A stretch of 64,000 nucleotides of DNA from Streptomyces sp. NBC_00536 (GCF_036346295.1 NZ_CP107819.1:5084001-5148000); one strand, 5' to 3'. Shown: positions 20,681 to 29,732, numbered from the stretch's first letter. Numbers and translations: made by a program. Notes: generated by a model from the letters alone, not told the origin.

Positions 20681-21436
20681 TCACACCCTGTGAGCGTCCT
20701 GGCTCTGGAAGTTGTACTGCATCACGTACGAACCGGCGTCGAGAAGCATGTGGTTGACCTCTACCGGGTTTCCCTCAGCCGTGAGGGCCGTCCGGTAGAT
20801 CTCCACGACCGGAGTGCCAGGCAGCAGGTCAAGGGCCTCGGACTCCTCCGGACTGGGCATACGAGCCCGCAGCTCCTCCACGAAGTCGACCGGCCCGCGG
20901 CCGATGTCGGCGAGCCGGGCGTAGACCCCGCCGGGGCCGGGGTTCGCTTCGGCGATCGGGGTGCTCCGCACCAGGTCCGCGGCGAAATACGACGTGGCCT
21001 TCTGCACCGCCGAGCCCTCCACCACGTACCGGCGACTACGCACCAGCACCGCCGCGCCTTCCTCCAGAGCGAGGGCGCGCGCCACCCAGCGCGGTGCGAC
21101 GGACTCGTAGACCTCGATGTCCACGACATCCATCGGACGGCCACTCACATCGGCGGACCAGATCGAGTTCCCGGAAGACCACTGCGACTGGGCCAGCCGC
21201 CTGTCCGCCACCCGGCGGATCGGCTTGAACTCGCGAACGTACGTCCCGGAACCCGGGCGCGAGTAGGCAGCGCCTTCGCCGACGAGGAGCTTCAAGGCGT
21301 TGGCCGCCGTCATCTTGGCCACGCCGTACTGCTTGACCAGTGCGGGTTCGCCGGGCAGCCGAGCACCGGGACCGAACTCGCCGGAGTCGATCCGTGCCCG
21401 CAAGTCGTCGGCGATCTGTCGCGCCGTCTCGGGCAT
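20681..21436 (-). CDS. GntR/HutC-family repressor
   Basis: This 251-residue regulator has a winged helix at residues 1-70 (IADDLRARIDSGEFGPGARLPGEP, then GAAYSRPGSGTYVRE) and a UTRA ligand-binding domain behind it (YRTALTAEGNPVEVNHMLL). It is divergent from the NUDIX gene, with two TTAGCTAA-like half-sites between them, so it probably represses both genes. The effector is unknown. Confidence 0.9.
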   Translation of the reverse strand: MPETARQIADDLRARIDSGEFGPGARLPGEPALVKQYGVAKMTAANALKLLVGEGAAYSRPGSGTYVREFKPIRRVADRRLAQSQWSSGNSIWSADVSGRPMDVVDIEVYESVAPRWVARALALEEGAAVLVRSRRYVVEGSAVQKATSYFAADLVRSTPIAEANPGPGGVYARLADIGRGPVDFVEELRARMPSPEESEALDLLPGTPVVEIYRTALTAEGNPVEVNHMLLDAGSYVMQYNFQSQDAHRV

Positions 21437-21470
21437 GATCGACCTCCATTTCTCCCTAGGGTGGTACCAC

Positions 21471-21500
21471 GTTAGCCAACGTCCTGCGGGTTAGCTAAGC
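21471..21500. promoter_or_regulatory. paired GntR operator sites between GntR and NUDIX genes
   Basis: GTTAGCCAAC (21471-21480) and GTTAGCTAAG (21490-21499) are similar near-palindromes with start points 19 bases apart, two turns of the helix. TTAGCTAA-type boxes are common GntR targets in Streptomyces. Binding here is inferred. Confidence 0.55.
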
Positions 21501-21540
21501 AGCTGCCCCGGAAGAATCGGACACGCCCAGGGAGCACGGG

Positions 21541-21993
21541 ATGACTCATCCACGCGGCGCAGAGAGCCCACCCCGCCATTCGGTGTCCGTGGCAGGTGCA
21601 GTCGTACGGGCGGATGGCCGGCTGTTGGCGATCCGGCGTGCCGACAACGGAGCGTGGGAGCTGCCGGGCGGGGTGCTGGAGCTTGAGGAGACCCCCGAGG
21701 AAGGCGTACGGCGGGAGGTCCTGGAGGAGACCGGGATCGAAGTCGAGGTCGCGGAGCTGACCGGCGTGTACAAGAACATCACCGTCGGAGTGCTCGCCAT
21801 GGTCTTCCGGTGCAAGCCTTCCGGGGGCGCCGAGCGCACGTCCGACGAGTCGACGGCAGTCCAGTGGCTCACGCCCGAAGAGGTGTCCGAGCGGATGTCC
21901 GAGGTCTACGCGATCCGGCTGCTGGACGCCCTGGACGGGAACGGGCCCCGCGTCCGGAGCCATGACGGGCGCCACCTGATCACGGTGCGGTGA
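21541..21993 (+). CDS. NUDIX hydrolase
   Basis: The 150-residue protein has a complete Nudix box: [20 protein letters not shown] then ETGI, at about residues 40-63. It is preceded by AGGGAG and lies in a GntR-NUDIX module next to the XRE/TPR regulator. A similar pairing of XRE/TPR regulator and NUDIX gene recurs at 47327-49188. The substrate, a nucleoside diphosphate derivative, is unknown. Confidence 0.9.
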   Translation: MTHPRGAESPPRHSVSVAGAVVRADGRLLAIRRADNGAWELPGGVLELEETPEEGVRREVLEETGIEVEVAELTGVYKNITVGVLAMVFRCKPSGGAERTSDESTAVQWLTPEEVSERMSEVYAIRLLDALDGNGPRVRSHDGRHLITVR

Positions 21994-22028
21994 GAGTTTC
22001 CCTTCTGGGTCAAGGCGCCCGCCGCGCA

Positions 22029-22142
22029 CGCGCGGCGACGAGCACTTCGAGGTGATGAACCTTCGGCTCCGTCCGCATGGTGGCGTGCGGGCGGAGCGCG
22101 AGCTGCGCGAGCGGGCACAGCTCGTGGGCGCGCCAAAGGAGT
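22029..22142 (+). pseudogene. relic copy of the 3' end of the XRE/TPR regulator gene
   Basis: About 113 bases starting CGCGGCGACGAGCAC match 20475-20588 with only about ten differences, covering the last 37 codons of the regulator gene (EHFEVMNLRLRPHGG) but without its stop. It sits just after the NUDIX gene and has no start of its own. It is either the remnant of a second regulator copy or a duplication/recombination scar around the GntR-NUDIX pair. Confidence 0.75.
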
Positions 22143-22223
22143 GGCGTGCTCTGGCCCGAGGATGCGAGCCGCTGAGCACGGGAACCGGCACGACGCCCCG
22201 CCCGGCCCGAAGGGGTACGGGCG

Positions 22224-23522
22224 TCAGCGGGCGGCCGCCGCCAGGTGCGGGCTGCGGCGCTCGGCGCGGGCCGCGTGGGACCCGTACAGGGTGATCGACA
22301 CGACGCCCGCCACGGCGAGCAGCGCGATGCCCACCGTCGCCCCCCAGCCCGCCCAGTGGTAGGCGAGCGCGCCGAGCGTGCCGCCCGCGCTGCTGCCCAG
22401 GTAGTACGCCGACTGGTACAGCGCGGAGGCCTGCGCGCGGCCCGTCTTCGCGGTCCGGCTCACCGCGGACGAGGCGACGGCGTGCCCGGCGAAGAAGCCC
22501 GCCGTGATCAGCACCAGCCCCGCCAGGATCGAGGGCAGCGCGTCGGACAGCGACAGCAGCAGACCCGCGGCGGTCGTCGTCACGGCCAGGTAGAGCGCGC
22601 CCCGGCGCCCGGTCCGGGCCACCAGCTGACCGGCGGCCGCGGAGGAGACCGTACCCACCAGGTACACCAGGAAGACGGACCCGATCACGCCCTGCCCGAG
22701 CGAGAACGGCTCCTCCACCAGCCGGTAGCCGATCACCGTGTACACCGCCCCGAAGACGGTCATGAACAGCGCGCCGATCCCGTACAGCCGCAGCAGCAGC
22801 GGATCGCGCAGGTGTCCGGCGACGGTACGTCCCACCGCGCGCGGGTTCAGCGAGGCCGGGCGGAAGAACCGCGCCCGGGGCAGCAGCACCAGGAAGGCCA
22901 CCGCGCAGAGCAGCGACATCACGCCGACCGTCAGCAGCCCGCCGCGCCAGCCCCAGGCCTGCGCCGCCCAGCCGGTCACCAGCCGGCCGCTCATCCCGCC
23001 GATGGCATTGCCCGCGACGAACAGACCGATCGCCCCGACCAGCGCCTTCGGCTTGACCTCTTCGGCGAGGTAGGCCATCGCCGAGGCGGGAACGCCCGCG
23101 ATCGCCGCACCCTGCACCGCGCGCAGGACCACCAGCCACTCCAGGTTCGGCGCGAAGGGCACCAGCAGGCCGAGGACGACGGCGGTCACCATCGACCAGG
23201 TCATCATCCGGGTCCGCCCGAAGCGCTCCGAGAGCGCGCTGAGCGGCAGGACGAAGAGGGCGAGCGCGCCGGTGGCCGCGGACACCGTCCAGCTGGCCTG
23301 ACCCGCCGTCACCCCGAAGCCGTCGGAGATCGCGGGCAGCAGTGCCTGCGTGGAGTAGAGGAGGGTGAAGGTGGCCAGACCGGCGGCGAAGAGCGCGAGG
23401 CTCATCCGGCGGTAGCCGGGACGGCCGGGGGAGAGGCCCTCCGGAGTGGGGAGCGGCGGGGCGGGGAACGGCAGGGTGGAGGCGGCCACGGTGGTGGACG
23501 CCCCGGTATGAGCGGGAGGCAT
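22224..23522 (-). CDS. MFS transporter (YnfM/AraJ-like efflux)
   Basis: The 432-residue, 12-span major facilitator has the motif SALSERFGRTRMM after span 2 and a charged Arg-rich C-terminus. It is divergent from a LysR gene with 98 bases between starts, the usual layout for a LysR-controlled drug-efflux gene. The substrate cannot be told. The ATG is at 23522. Confidence 0.88.
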   Translation of the reverse strand: MPPAHTGASTTVAASTLPFPAPPLPTPEGLSPGRPGYRRMSLALFAAGLATFTLLYSTQALLPAISDGFGVTAGQASWTVSAATGALALFVLPLSALSERFGRTRMMTWSMVTAVVLGLLVPFAPNLEWLVVLRAVQGAAIAGVPASAMAYLAEEVKPKALVGAIGLFVAGNAIGGMSGRLVTGWAAQAWGWRGGLLTVGVMSLLCAVAFLVLLPRARFFRPASLNPRAVGRTVAGHLRDPLLLRLYGIGALFMTVFGAVYTVIGYRLVEEPFSLGQGVIGSVFLVYLVGTVSSAAAGQLVARTGRRGALYLAVTTTAAGLLLSLSDALPSILAGLVLITAGFFAGHAVASSAVSRTAKTGRAQASALYQSAYYLGSSAGGTLGALAYHWAGWGATVGIALLAVAGVVSITLYGSHAARAERRSPHLAAAAR

Positions 23523-23562
23523 ACGTCCAAAATAGGACCGCCCATTTTATGCGTCCAATGTG

Positions 23563-23584
23563 TGAATCGGCGATAATTGATTCA
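23563..23584. promoter_or_regulatory. LysR-type inverted repeat between MFS and LysR genes
   Basis: TGAATC (23563-23568) and GATTCA (23579-23584) are exact inverted repeats with a 10-base AT-rich spacer, in a region notably poorer in GC than its surroundings. It is a likely LysR site controlling both divergent promoters. Confidence 0.5.
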
Positions 23585-23620
23585 TCCACGCATGAGTGCA
23601 GCTCAGGGGAGCGCCTGTCA

Positions 23621-24547
23621 ATGACTCGTTACGAAGAAGACATGAGCGTGACAAGTTCGCTGGCCCCGCGCCTCGCGTACTTCGTCGCCGTCGCCCGGCA
23701 CGAACACGTCACCCGCGCCGCCCAGGAACTCGGCGTGCCGCAGCCCACTGTCTCCCGGGCCATCGTGCGCCTCGAACGGGACCTGGGCGTCCCCCTGTTC
23801 GCCCGCAAGGGCCGCACCGTCGCCCTCACCACCGCGGGCCGCACCTTCCTCGCCTCCGCCGAACAGGCCCTCGACTCCATCGCCCGCGCCGCCGAATCCC
23901 TCCAGCACGACGCGGACCCCCGGGCCGGCAAGGTCGCCTTCGGCTTCCTGCACACCCTCGGCCCCGAAACCGTCCCCGGCCTCATCCGCGCCTTCCGCGC
24001 CGACCACCCCAAGGTCCGCTTCTCCCTCGTCCAGAACTACGGCGAGGCCATGCTGGAACGGCTGCGCGCCGGAGAACTCGACCTCTGCCTGACCTCCCCC
24101 ATCCCTGTCGCCCCCGACCTGGTCGCCCGCCGCCTGGACGAACAGCGGCTGCGCCTGGTGGTCCCCGACGACCACCGGCTCGCCGGCCGCAAACGGATCC
24201 GGCTCGCCGAAGCCGCCGACGAAACCTTCGTCACCCTGGAATCCGGCTACGGCCTCCGCCGGATCACCGACGACCTGTGCGCCGAGGCGGGCTTCACGCC
24301 CCGGGTCGCCTTCGAGGGCGAGGAAGCCGAAACCCTGCGCGGCCTGGTCGCCGCGGGCCTCGGCGTCGCCCTCCTCCCGCCGCCCGCCGTACCCCGCCCC
24401 GGCGTGGTCGAACTGACCGTCACCGCCCCGCGCGCGGTCCGCGAGATCGGCCTCGCCTGGCTCGACGGCCACCCGGACACCCCACCGGTCGCCGAGTTCA
24501 AACGCTTCCTGCTCTCCCGCCGCGGCCGCCTGATCCCGGAACTCTGA
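23621..24547 (+). CDS. LysR-family regulator
   Basis: This 308-residue protein has an N-terminal winged helix (RLAYFVAVARHEHVTRAAQE, then QPTVSRAIVRLERDLGVPLF) and a periplasmic-binding-like effector domain. ATG 23621 has GGGGAG ten bases ahead; an ATG seven codons later is also possible. It likely controls the divergent exporter. Confidence 0.9.
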   Translation: MTRYEEDMSVTSSLAPRLAYFVAVARHEHVTRAAQELGVPQPTVSRAIVRLERDLGVPLFARKGRTVALTTAGRTFLASAEQALDSIARAAESLQHDADPRAGKVAFGFLHTLGPETVPGLIRAFRADHPKVRFSLVQNYGEAMLERLRAGELDLCLTSPIPVAPDLVARRLDEQRLRLVVPDDHRLAGRKRIRLAEAADETFVTLESGYGLRRITDDLCAEAGFTPRVAFEGEEAETLRGLVAAGLGVALLPPPAVPRPGVVELTVTAPRAVREIGLAWLDGHPDTPPVAEFKRFLLSRRGRLIPEL

Positions 24548-24575
24548 GGGCCGGTGGGGCGGGCCCCTCAGCGGC

Positions 24576-25595
24576 CTACTCCTTTTCCACGGTGACCGTC
24601 GCCAGCAGGTACCCGGCGTGGAAGCGGGACTTCGCCCCCACCGCCCGCATGACCTCCGCGATGTGCCGCTGGCACGTCCGCTCCGACATGCCCAGGCGCC
24701 GCGCGATCACCTTGTCCTCCAGCCCTTCCGCCAGCATCCGCACGATCATCCGGCGCAGCTCGTCCGACAGCAGCCGCGCCTGGTCCGGGCTGACGCTCGA
24801 CGCGAAGGGCTCCGCCTCCACCCAGGACCGCTCGAACGCCTCCGTCATGAAGTGCAGGACCGCCGGCTCGCGCACCACCAGCGCCGCCCCGGCCGTGTCC
24901 GGGACCGCCATCAGCGCCGTACGCCCGTCGATCACGATCATCCGCATCAGCCCGTCACCGAGGGTGCGGACCTGCGCTCCGCGCGCCGTCACCCGGTCGA
25001 CGTACGCCGCCGTCGGCCGGGAGTAGCGCGCCGTGTGCTGGTACAGCGTCCGCATCCGCACCCCGCGCGCCAGCACCGACTCGTCCCGCCCGATCGCCTC
25101 CTCCAGCGCGTCCGCCGGACGCCCGCCGCCCGGCTGCGAGGTCAGCACCTCCCGCTCGCAGGACGCGACCAGCTCCGCGATCAGCCCCCGCACGGCGCCC
25201 AGGTCCGTGACCAGCTCCAGCGGGGCCAGCCCGCCCAGGTCCCGCCGGGCGGCCCCGGCCTCGTACTCCGGCACCAGCGCGTCCAGCCGCCTGCGCACCT
25301 TGTCCATCTCGTCGTGCGTCTCGCGCACCCGCAGCGCCAGCGGGGCCAGCGCCCGCGCGACCGCGGCCCGCGGGGACACCACGCTCCACCGCACGGCGCC
25401 GTCCCCGCCGGGGCCCGCCGGGGCGGGCTGGAGCAGCTGCGCCGCCACCAGCTCGGTGACGGCGGCCGCGGCCCGCACGCCCAGGGCGGTGGTGGCCTCG
25501 GCCACGGCGAAGGAGTGCCGCTCGACGGCGTACGCGTACAGGCGCCGGGCGGCCGGACTCAGTCCGTCCCCTTCGTCATCGGCAGGCATGTGCAT
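24576..25595 (-). CDS. LuxR-type HTH regulator with TrmB-like domain
   Basis: This 339-residue protein has an N-terminal winged helix, a middle domain with GVRMRTLYQHTARY and MIVIDGRTAL, and a C-terminal LuxR helix-turn-helix (AEGLEDKVIARRLGMSERTC). The middle and C-terminal parts resemble the cluster regulator at 11023-11826. It is divergent from an ATP-grasp gene, just as the other regulator lies beside one. It converges with lysR with only 28 bases between stops. Confidence 0.8.
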   Translation of the reverse strand: MHMPADDEGDGLSPAARRLYAYAVERHSFAVAEATTALGVRAAAAVTELVAAQLLQPAPAGPGGDGAVRWSVVSPRAAVARALAPLALRVRETHDEMDKVRRRLDALVPEYEAGAARRDLGGLAPLELVTDLGAVRGLIAELVASCEREVLTSQPGGGRPADALEEAIGRDESVLARGVRMRTLYQHTARYSRPTAAYVDRVTARGAQVRTLGDGLMRMIVIDGRTALMAVPDTAGAALVVREPAVLHFMTEAFERSWVEAEPFASSVSPDQARLLSDELRRMIVRMLAEGLEDKVIARRLGMSERTCQRHIAEVMRAVGAKSRFHAGYLLATVTVEKE

Positions 25596-25612
25596 ATTCG
25601 TCCCGGAATCGA

Positions 25613-25629
25613 AGGGGTTGTAAACCCCT
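25613..25629. promoter_or_regulatory. 17-bp palindrome between regulator and ATP-grasp gene
   Basis: AGGGGTTgtaAACCCCT has perfect 7-bp arms and a 3-base centre, 18 bases upstream of the regulator ATG, in the divergent promoter region. It is a candidate autoregulatory operator. Confidence 0.45.
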
Positions 25630-25773
25630 CGGGTTCACGCACGGCGCCAATGCGATGCCTGGCCACAGCCCCGAGGCATATGCCGAACCGGCACAGTGAA
25701 GCCACGGCCCAAGCGGCTTCGGGCCTCCGGGGGGAGGCGCGAGCAGGACGGCGACAGGTCTCGGGGGGACACG

Positions 25774-26943
25774 GTGACCAGCGACAGCTCCAGCCCCAGA
25801 CCCAGCGGCAGACCTGTCGCGATCCTGCTGAGCCCGCGCCCGGCCGTGGTCGCCGCCGCCCGCCGTGCGGGCGCGCGTCCCGTGGTGGTCGCGCCGGCCG
25901 CGTACGTACCGTCCGTCCGAGAGGGGGCGGAACGGCCGGTACGGACGGACTGGCGCGACCACCAGTCGCTGACCGGCGCACTCGCCCGGCTGCCCGCGGT
26001 CCGCGAGGGCCGGGCCGCCGTCTTCGGCTTCGCCGCGCCCAGCGCACTGGCGGCCGCCCGCGCCAACGAGGCCCTGGGCCTGCCCGGCACCTCCAGCGCC
26101 GCCGTCACCGCACTCATGGACAAGGCCGCCCTGCGCGCCCGTACCAACGACGTCCTGCTCCCCGGCCATCCCGTCTCCTTCGCCCGCTGCGGACGCGCCG
26201 CCTTGCTCCCCTTCATCGCCGGACTCATCGGCTACCCCTGCGTGGTCAAACCGCGCGCGGGCGCCGACGGCGAGGGCGTACGCAAACTCACCGGCCCGGC
26301 GGACGCACGGGCCGCCGCCCACCTCTACCCCGAGATCACCGACCTGCTCGTCGAGGAGTTCCTCGAAGGCCCCGAACTCACCGTCGAAGCCCTCTCCCGC
26401 GCGGGCCGCCACCGCATCCTCGGCTGGACCCGCCGCCTGCCCGGCCCCCGGCTCACCACCGCGGGCCACCAGCTCCCGGTGCCACTGGAGCCCCGGCCCG
26501 CCGCGTCCGTACGGGCCCTCGTACGCCACGTGCTCGACCTGGCCCGGCACCACGACGGCCCCTCCCACACCGAAGTCATCCTCACCGCCCGGGGCCCCCG
26601 CCTGGTCGAGACCCACGCCCGCCCCGGGGTCCTGGAACCGGACCTGCTCCGCCTCGCCACCGGCATCGACGTCCTCGCCCTCACGGTCGCCGCGGGCCTG
26701 GACCTCCCGCCCCCGCCGCTCCACCCCCGCGCGGCCCACGCGGGCCTCCGCTACGTCGACTTCCCCCCGTCCCCGTCCCGCCCCACCGCCCTCGCCGCCG
26801 CCCGAGCCGTCCCCGGCGTCATCCGCGTCCACCTCTCCCACCCCCACCCCTACATCCTCGCCACAGCCCCCACGGCCCAAGCCCTGACCACGGCCCTGAC
26901 CCACGCGGCCCGGGCGTTATCCAGCCCAGCGCGGCAAAAATAG
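25774..26943 (+). CDS. ATP-grasp ligase with late TTA codon
   Basis: The 389-residue ATP-grasp protein has YPCVVKPRAGADGEGVRKL (about residues 152-170), LLVEEFLEGPELTVEAL and the metal site RLVETHARPG. GTG 25774, after TCGGGGGGAC, was chosen over an upstream in-frame ATG without a ribosome binding site. Codon 382 (26917-26919) is TTA, close to the C-terminus, so full-length protein should depend on bldA. It is related in fold to the cluster enzyme at 8239. The substrates and its relation to the cluster are unknown. Confidence 0.8.
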   Translation: MTSDSSSPRPSGRPVAILLSPRPAVVAAARRAGARPVVVAPAAYVPSVREGAERPVRTDWRDHQSLTGALARLPAVREGRAAVFGFAAPSALAAARANEALGLPGTSSAAVTALMDKAALRARTNDVLLPGHPVSFARCGRAALLPFIAGLIGYPCVVKPRAGADGEGVRKLTGPADARAAAHLYPEITDLLVEEFLEGPELTVEALSRAGRHRILGWTRRLPGPRLTTAGHQLPVPLEPRPAASVRALVRHVLDLARHHDGPSHTEVILTARGPRLVETHARPGVLEPDLLRLATGIDVLALTVAAGLDLPPPPLHPRAAHAGLRYVDFPPSPSRPTALAAARAVPGVIRVHLSHPHPYILATAPTAQALTTALTHAARALSSPARQK

Positions 26944-27080
26944 CCCCGCGGGCGTTTGAGGCGCCCCCGGAGGGCACCAACAGCCCCGCAGGGCAAATCC
27001 AGCCCGCAGGGCAAATCCAGCCCGCGAGGCAAATCCAGCCCCGCGGGGCAAAATCAGCCCCGCCGGCGTTTGAGGCGCGG
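26943..27080. repeat. tandem 18-19 bp repeats flanked by two GCGTTTGAGGCGC elements
   Basis: Four units of AGCCC(C)GCAGGGCAAATCC type run from 26982 to 27055, with small changes. They are flanked by two copies (26943-26964, 27057-27078) of a GCCCCGCsGGCGTTTGAGGCGC element, a motif seen widely between Streptomyces genes. They follow the ATP-grasp stop directly. In translation they mimic a Trp/Ile/Cys repeat protein on the - strand, which I do not consider real. Confidence 0.75.
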
Positions 27081-27163
27081 GGCCCGGGGCAGCGCCCCGG
27101 CAACGGCGCCGCACCCGAACCACAAGGCCCGCACCGGGCACCCCACCCCCCGGGGCCGGGGGC

Positions 27164-27883
27164 TCACCCCCGCAACGACCGCCCGAAGCCGGAACCCAAC
27201 GGCATGCGCAACCCCAAAGGCGGCGGAGCCGCAAGCGCATCGGTCACCGGCCGCGAATACCGCCCCGACCCCACCGTCCCGAGGACGAAGTCCAGCGCCA
27301 GCGCGACCACTTCCCCCTGGTGCTCCCGCAGCCCGTGCCCGTCCGAATGAACCTCGAACCGGCAGGTGGACCGGTTCGCCTTCTTCGCCCGCGTCGCCAG
27401 CCGGAACGACAACTCCGGGTCGCTGCGCGCGTCGTTCGTGCCGTGCACGATCAACACCTGCCGCCCCGACAGCTGTTTCACCGGTTCGGGCGCCCCGCCA
27501 GAGACCACCTCCGGCAGGCAAGGGGCGAGCGCCACCACGCAGTTGACGGCCTCGTGCCCGGCCGCCGCCAGCGCCGCCCGGCCGCCCGCGTCGTAGCCGA
27601 CGAGGCACGCGGGGACGTCGCCGTAGCGTCGTAACGCCTCGTCCACGGCCCACCGCGCGGCTTCCTCCCGGCCTTCCCGCCCGTGCTGGACGGTGTGCGT
27701 GACCAGCCCCTCGGCTCCGCCCGCCCGGGCCAGCGCCCGTGCGAGCGGCCGCAGGGGGCCGGCGGAGAATCTGGATGCCCCGGGGAGCAGGAGCACCACA
27801 CCATTGACTGTCGAGCCCGGCCCGTTCGCGCCGGCCGCCCGCCCCAGGCGGGCCCCGCGCGCCGGCGGCGCATGCTGTGCCAT
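27164..27883 (-). CDS. alpha/beta hydrolase with Asp in the nucleophile elbow
   Basis: The 239-residue protein resembles the small dienelactone-hydrolase/KANL3-Tex30 group: NGVVLLLPGASRFSAGP at the oxyanion strand, VGYDAGGRAAL where serine hydrolases have GxSxG, VLIVHGTNDARSDPE and the histidine loop SDGHGLREH. The nucleophile position is Asp, not Ser (checked in the codon), so esterase activity is uncertain. The C-terminal 30 residues are low complexity. It is divergent from add. Confidence 0.75.
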   Translation of the reverse strand: MAQHAPPARGARLGRAAGANGPGSTVNGVVLLLPGASRFSAGPLRPLARALARAGGAEGLVTHTVQHGREGREEAARWAVDEALRRYGDVPACLVGYDAGGRAALAAAGHEAVNCVVALAPCLPEVVSGGAPEPVKQLSGRQVLIVHGTNDARSDPELSFRLATRAKKANRSTCRFEVHSDGHGLREHQGEVVALALDFVLGTVGSGRYSRPVTDALAAPPPLGLRMPLGSGFGRSLRG

Positions 27884-27969
27884 GGCGGAACAGTCTCAGA
27901 CTGACAGGTGTACGCCACCCGTCCGCACGGTCACTGTTACGTATCGACCCAGGCCGCCTGTCCCGTGCT

Positions 27970-27991
27970 CTACGCGCGTAGGAGCTAGAGT
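27970..27991 (+). promoter_or_regulatory. add promoter with 12-bp palindromic operator
   Basis: The perfect palindrome CTACGCGCGTAG (27970-27981) lies four bases before a -10 box TAGAGT (27986-27991). The ATG of add begins six bases later, so the mRNA is probably leaderless. The same palindrome precedes deoC and the purine nucleoside phosphorylase gene. Confidence 0.7.
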
Positions 27992-27997
27992 GCGCAG

Positions 27998-29146
27998 ATG
28001 ACGAGCGAGACCCCCAACCTGCCCACCCCGGATCAGATCCGCCGCTCCCCGAAGGTGCTCCTCCACGACCACCTCGACGGTGGACTGCGCCCCGGGACCA
28101 TCATCGAGCTGGCGCACAAGGTCGGCTACGAGAACCTTCCCGAGACCGACGCCGACAAGCTGGGCGTCTGGTTCCGCGAAGCCGCCGACTCCGGCTCCCT
28201 GCCGCGCTACCTGGAGACGTTCGCGCACACCTGCGCCGTCATGCAGACGAAGGAGGCCCTCTTCCGGGTCGCCTCCGAGTGCGCCCAGGACCTGGCCGAG
28301 GACGGCGTCGTGTACGCCGAGATCCGTTACGCCCCCGAGCAGCACCTCGAAGCCGGTCTGACCCTCGAAGAGGTCGTCGAGGCGGTCAACGAGGGCTTCC
28401 GCGAGGGCGAGCGCCGCGCGCGGACCAACGGCAACCGGATCCGCATCGGCGCGCTGCTCACCGCGATGCGCCACGCGGCCCGCGCGCTGGAGATCGCCGA
28501 GCTGGCGAACCGCTACCGCGACAACGGCGTGGTCGGCTTCGACATCGCGGGCGCCGAGGCCGGGTTCCCTCCCACCCGCCACCTCGACGCCTTCGAGTAC
28601 CTCAAGCGCGAGAACAACCACTTCACGATCCACGCGGGCGAGGCCTTCGGCCTGCCGTCGATCTGGCAGGCCCTGCAGTGGTGCGGCGCCGACCGGCTCG
28701 GTCACGGCGTGAAGATCATCGATGACATCGAGGTCGCCGCCGACGGCTCGGTGACGCTGGGCCGCCTGGCCTCGTACGTCCGGGACAAGCGCATCCCCCT
28801 GGAGATGTGCCCGACCTCGAACCTGCAGACGGGCGCGGCGCTCTCCTACGCCGAGCACCCGATCGGGCTGCTGCGCAAGCTGCACTTCCGTCTCACGGTC
28901 AACACCGACAACCGGCTGATGAGCGGTACGAGCATGAGCCGGGAGTTCGAGCACCTGGTCGACACCTTCGGGTACTCGCTCGACGACATGCAGTGGTTCA
29001 CGGTCAATGCGATGAAGTCCGCGTTCATTCCTTTCGATGAACGACTGGCCATGATCAACGACGTGATCAAGCCGGGTTATGCGGAGCTGAAGTCTGAGTG
29101 GCTGTTCCGGCAGACCGCTTCGACCAGCGGTTCTGTCTCGGCTTAG
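27998..29146 (+). CDS. add: adenosine deaminase
   Basis: The 382-residue zinc-dependent TIM-barrel deaminase converts adenosine (and deoxyadenosine) to inosine. It carries the metal-binding [14 protein letters not shown] (residues 22-35), HAGEAFG, the catalytic HGVKIIDD and the late metal Asp in [11 protein letters not shown]. No Shine-Dalgarno sequence precedes the ATG, in keeping with the leaderless promoter. A strong terminator follows 18 bases after the stop. It belongs to the predicted nucleoside salvage regulon. Confidence 0.97.
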   Translation: MTSETPNLPTPDQIRRSPKVLLHDHLDGGLRPGTIIELAHKVGYENLPETDADKLGVWFREAADSGSLPRYLETFAHTCAVMQTKEALFRVASECAQDLAEDGVVYAEIRYAPEQHLEAGLTLEEVVEAVNEGFREGERRARTNGNRIRIGALLTAMRHAARALEIAELANRYRDNGVVGFDIAGAEAGFPPTRHLDAFEYLKRENNHFTIHAGEAFGLPSIWQALQWCGADRLGHGVKIIDDIEVAADGSVTLGRLASYVRDKRIPLEMCPTSNLQTGAALSYAEHPIGLLRKLHFRLTVNTDNRLMSGTSMSREFEHLVDTFGYSLDDMQWFTVNAMKSAFIPFDERLAMINDVIKPGYAELKSEWLFRQTASTSGSVSA

Positions 29147-29164
29147 GCCATGGCATGACGTACT

Positions 29165-29200
29165 GAAAGCGCCCGGGAGGAGCAATTCCCGGGCGCTTTC
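29165..29200 (+). terminator. intrinsic terminator of add
   Basis: GAAAGCGCCCGGGA (29165-29178) pairs perfectly with 29187-29200 around an 8-base loop, followed by a T-rich CTCATATTT stretch. Confidence 0.92.
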
Positions 29201-29286
29201 TCATATTTACGGATGTTTGCGGGATGGGGTTTGAAGTGACTAGCTTGCGGAGCCGCCCATTTCCCCGTCGCAAGGACGAACTCTCC

Positions 29287-29568
29287 ATGAAGCAGTCAGC
29301 TGCCAAGACCCTCGGTGTCGCCGTCATCGGTGCCGCCTTCGCCGCGGCCGCCGCCGGTACCGCCTCCGCCGCCGTGCCTGCGATCGGCGTCACCGACGCG
29401 CTCGGCGCCGTGACCTCCGCGGCCCAGGGCGTCACCAGCCAGCAGCACGTCGCCCCCGGCGAGGAGGGCAAGACCCAGTCGAGCGACCCGGCCGAGGCCC
29501 TCAAGCCCGTCACCGGCCTGCTCGGCGGCCTGCCGACCAGCAACCTCCCGGGCGGCCTCGGCGGCTGA
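29287..29568 (+). CDS. small secreted protein, 93 residues
   Basis: MKQSAAKTLGVAVIGAAFAA begins a clear Sec signal peptide with a likely AxA cut near residue 28. The mature part is about 65 residues, polar, ending in LGGLPTSNLPGGLGG. No catalytic motif or cysteine is seen. A similar low-complexity secreted protein is encoded at 37973-38323; both look like small surface or extracellular proteins common in Streptomyces. It is followed by a strong terminator. Confidence 0.75.
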   Translation: MKQSAAKTLGVAVIGAAFAAAAAGTASAAVPAIGVTDALGAVTSAAQGVTSQQHVAPGEEGKTQSSDPAEALKPVTGLLGGLPTSNLPGGLGG

Positions 29569-29632
29569 CCCGCCGCGCGGCGGTACGACCGCCGACGCAC
29601 GCGGAATCGCACACGGATCCGCACGTACACAC

Positions 29633-29670
29633 GCGGGGCGCACACCCCTTCGACGGGGTGTGCGCCCCGC
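29633..29670. terminator. 16-bp perfect hairpin after small secreted protein gene
   Basis: Bases 29633-29648 (GCGGGGCGCACACCCC) pair exactly with 29655-29670 around TTCGAC, a compact and very stable stem-loop. Confidence 0.85.
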
Positions 29671-29732
29671 TGTGGCATGTGCCACGATCACCCCGAACTG
29701 CTCACCCACGCACCGGGTATGAGGTCGAGGAC

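Noticed and set aside
26819..27103. Apparent repeat protein (WICPAG-type units) on the - strand
   Set aside because: It is the translation of the 18-bp DNA repeats; no ribosome binding site, and the frame breaks in other units.
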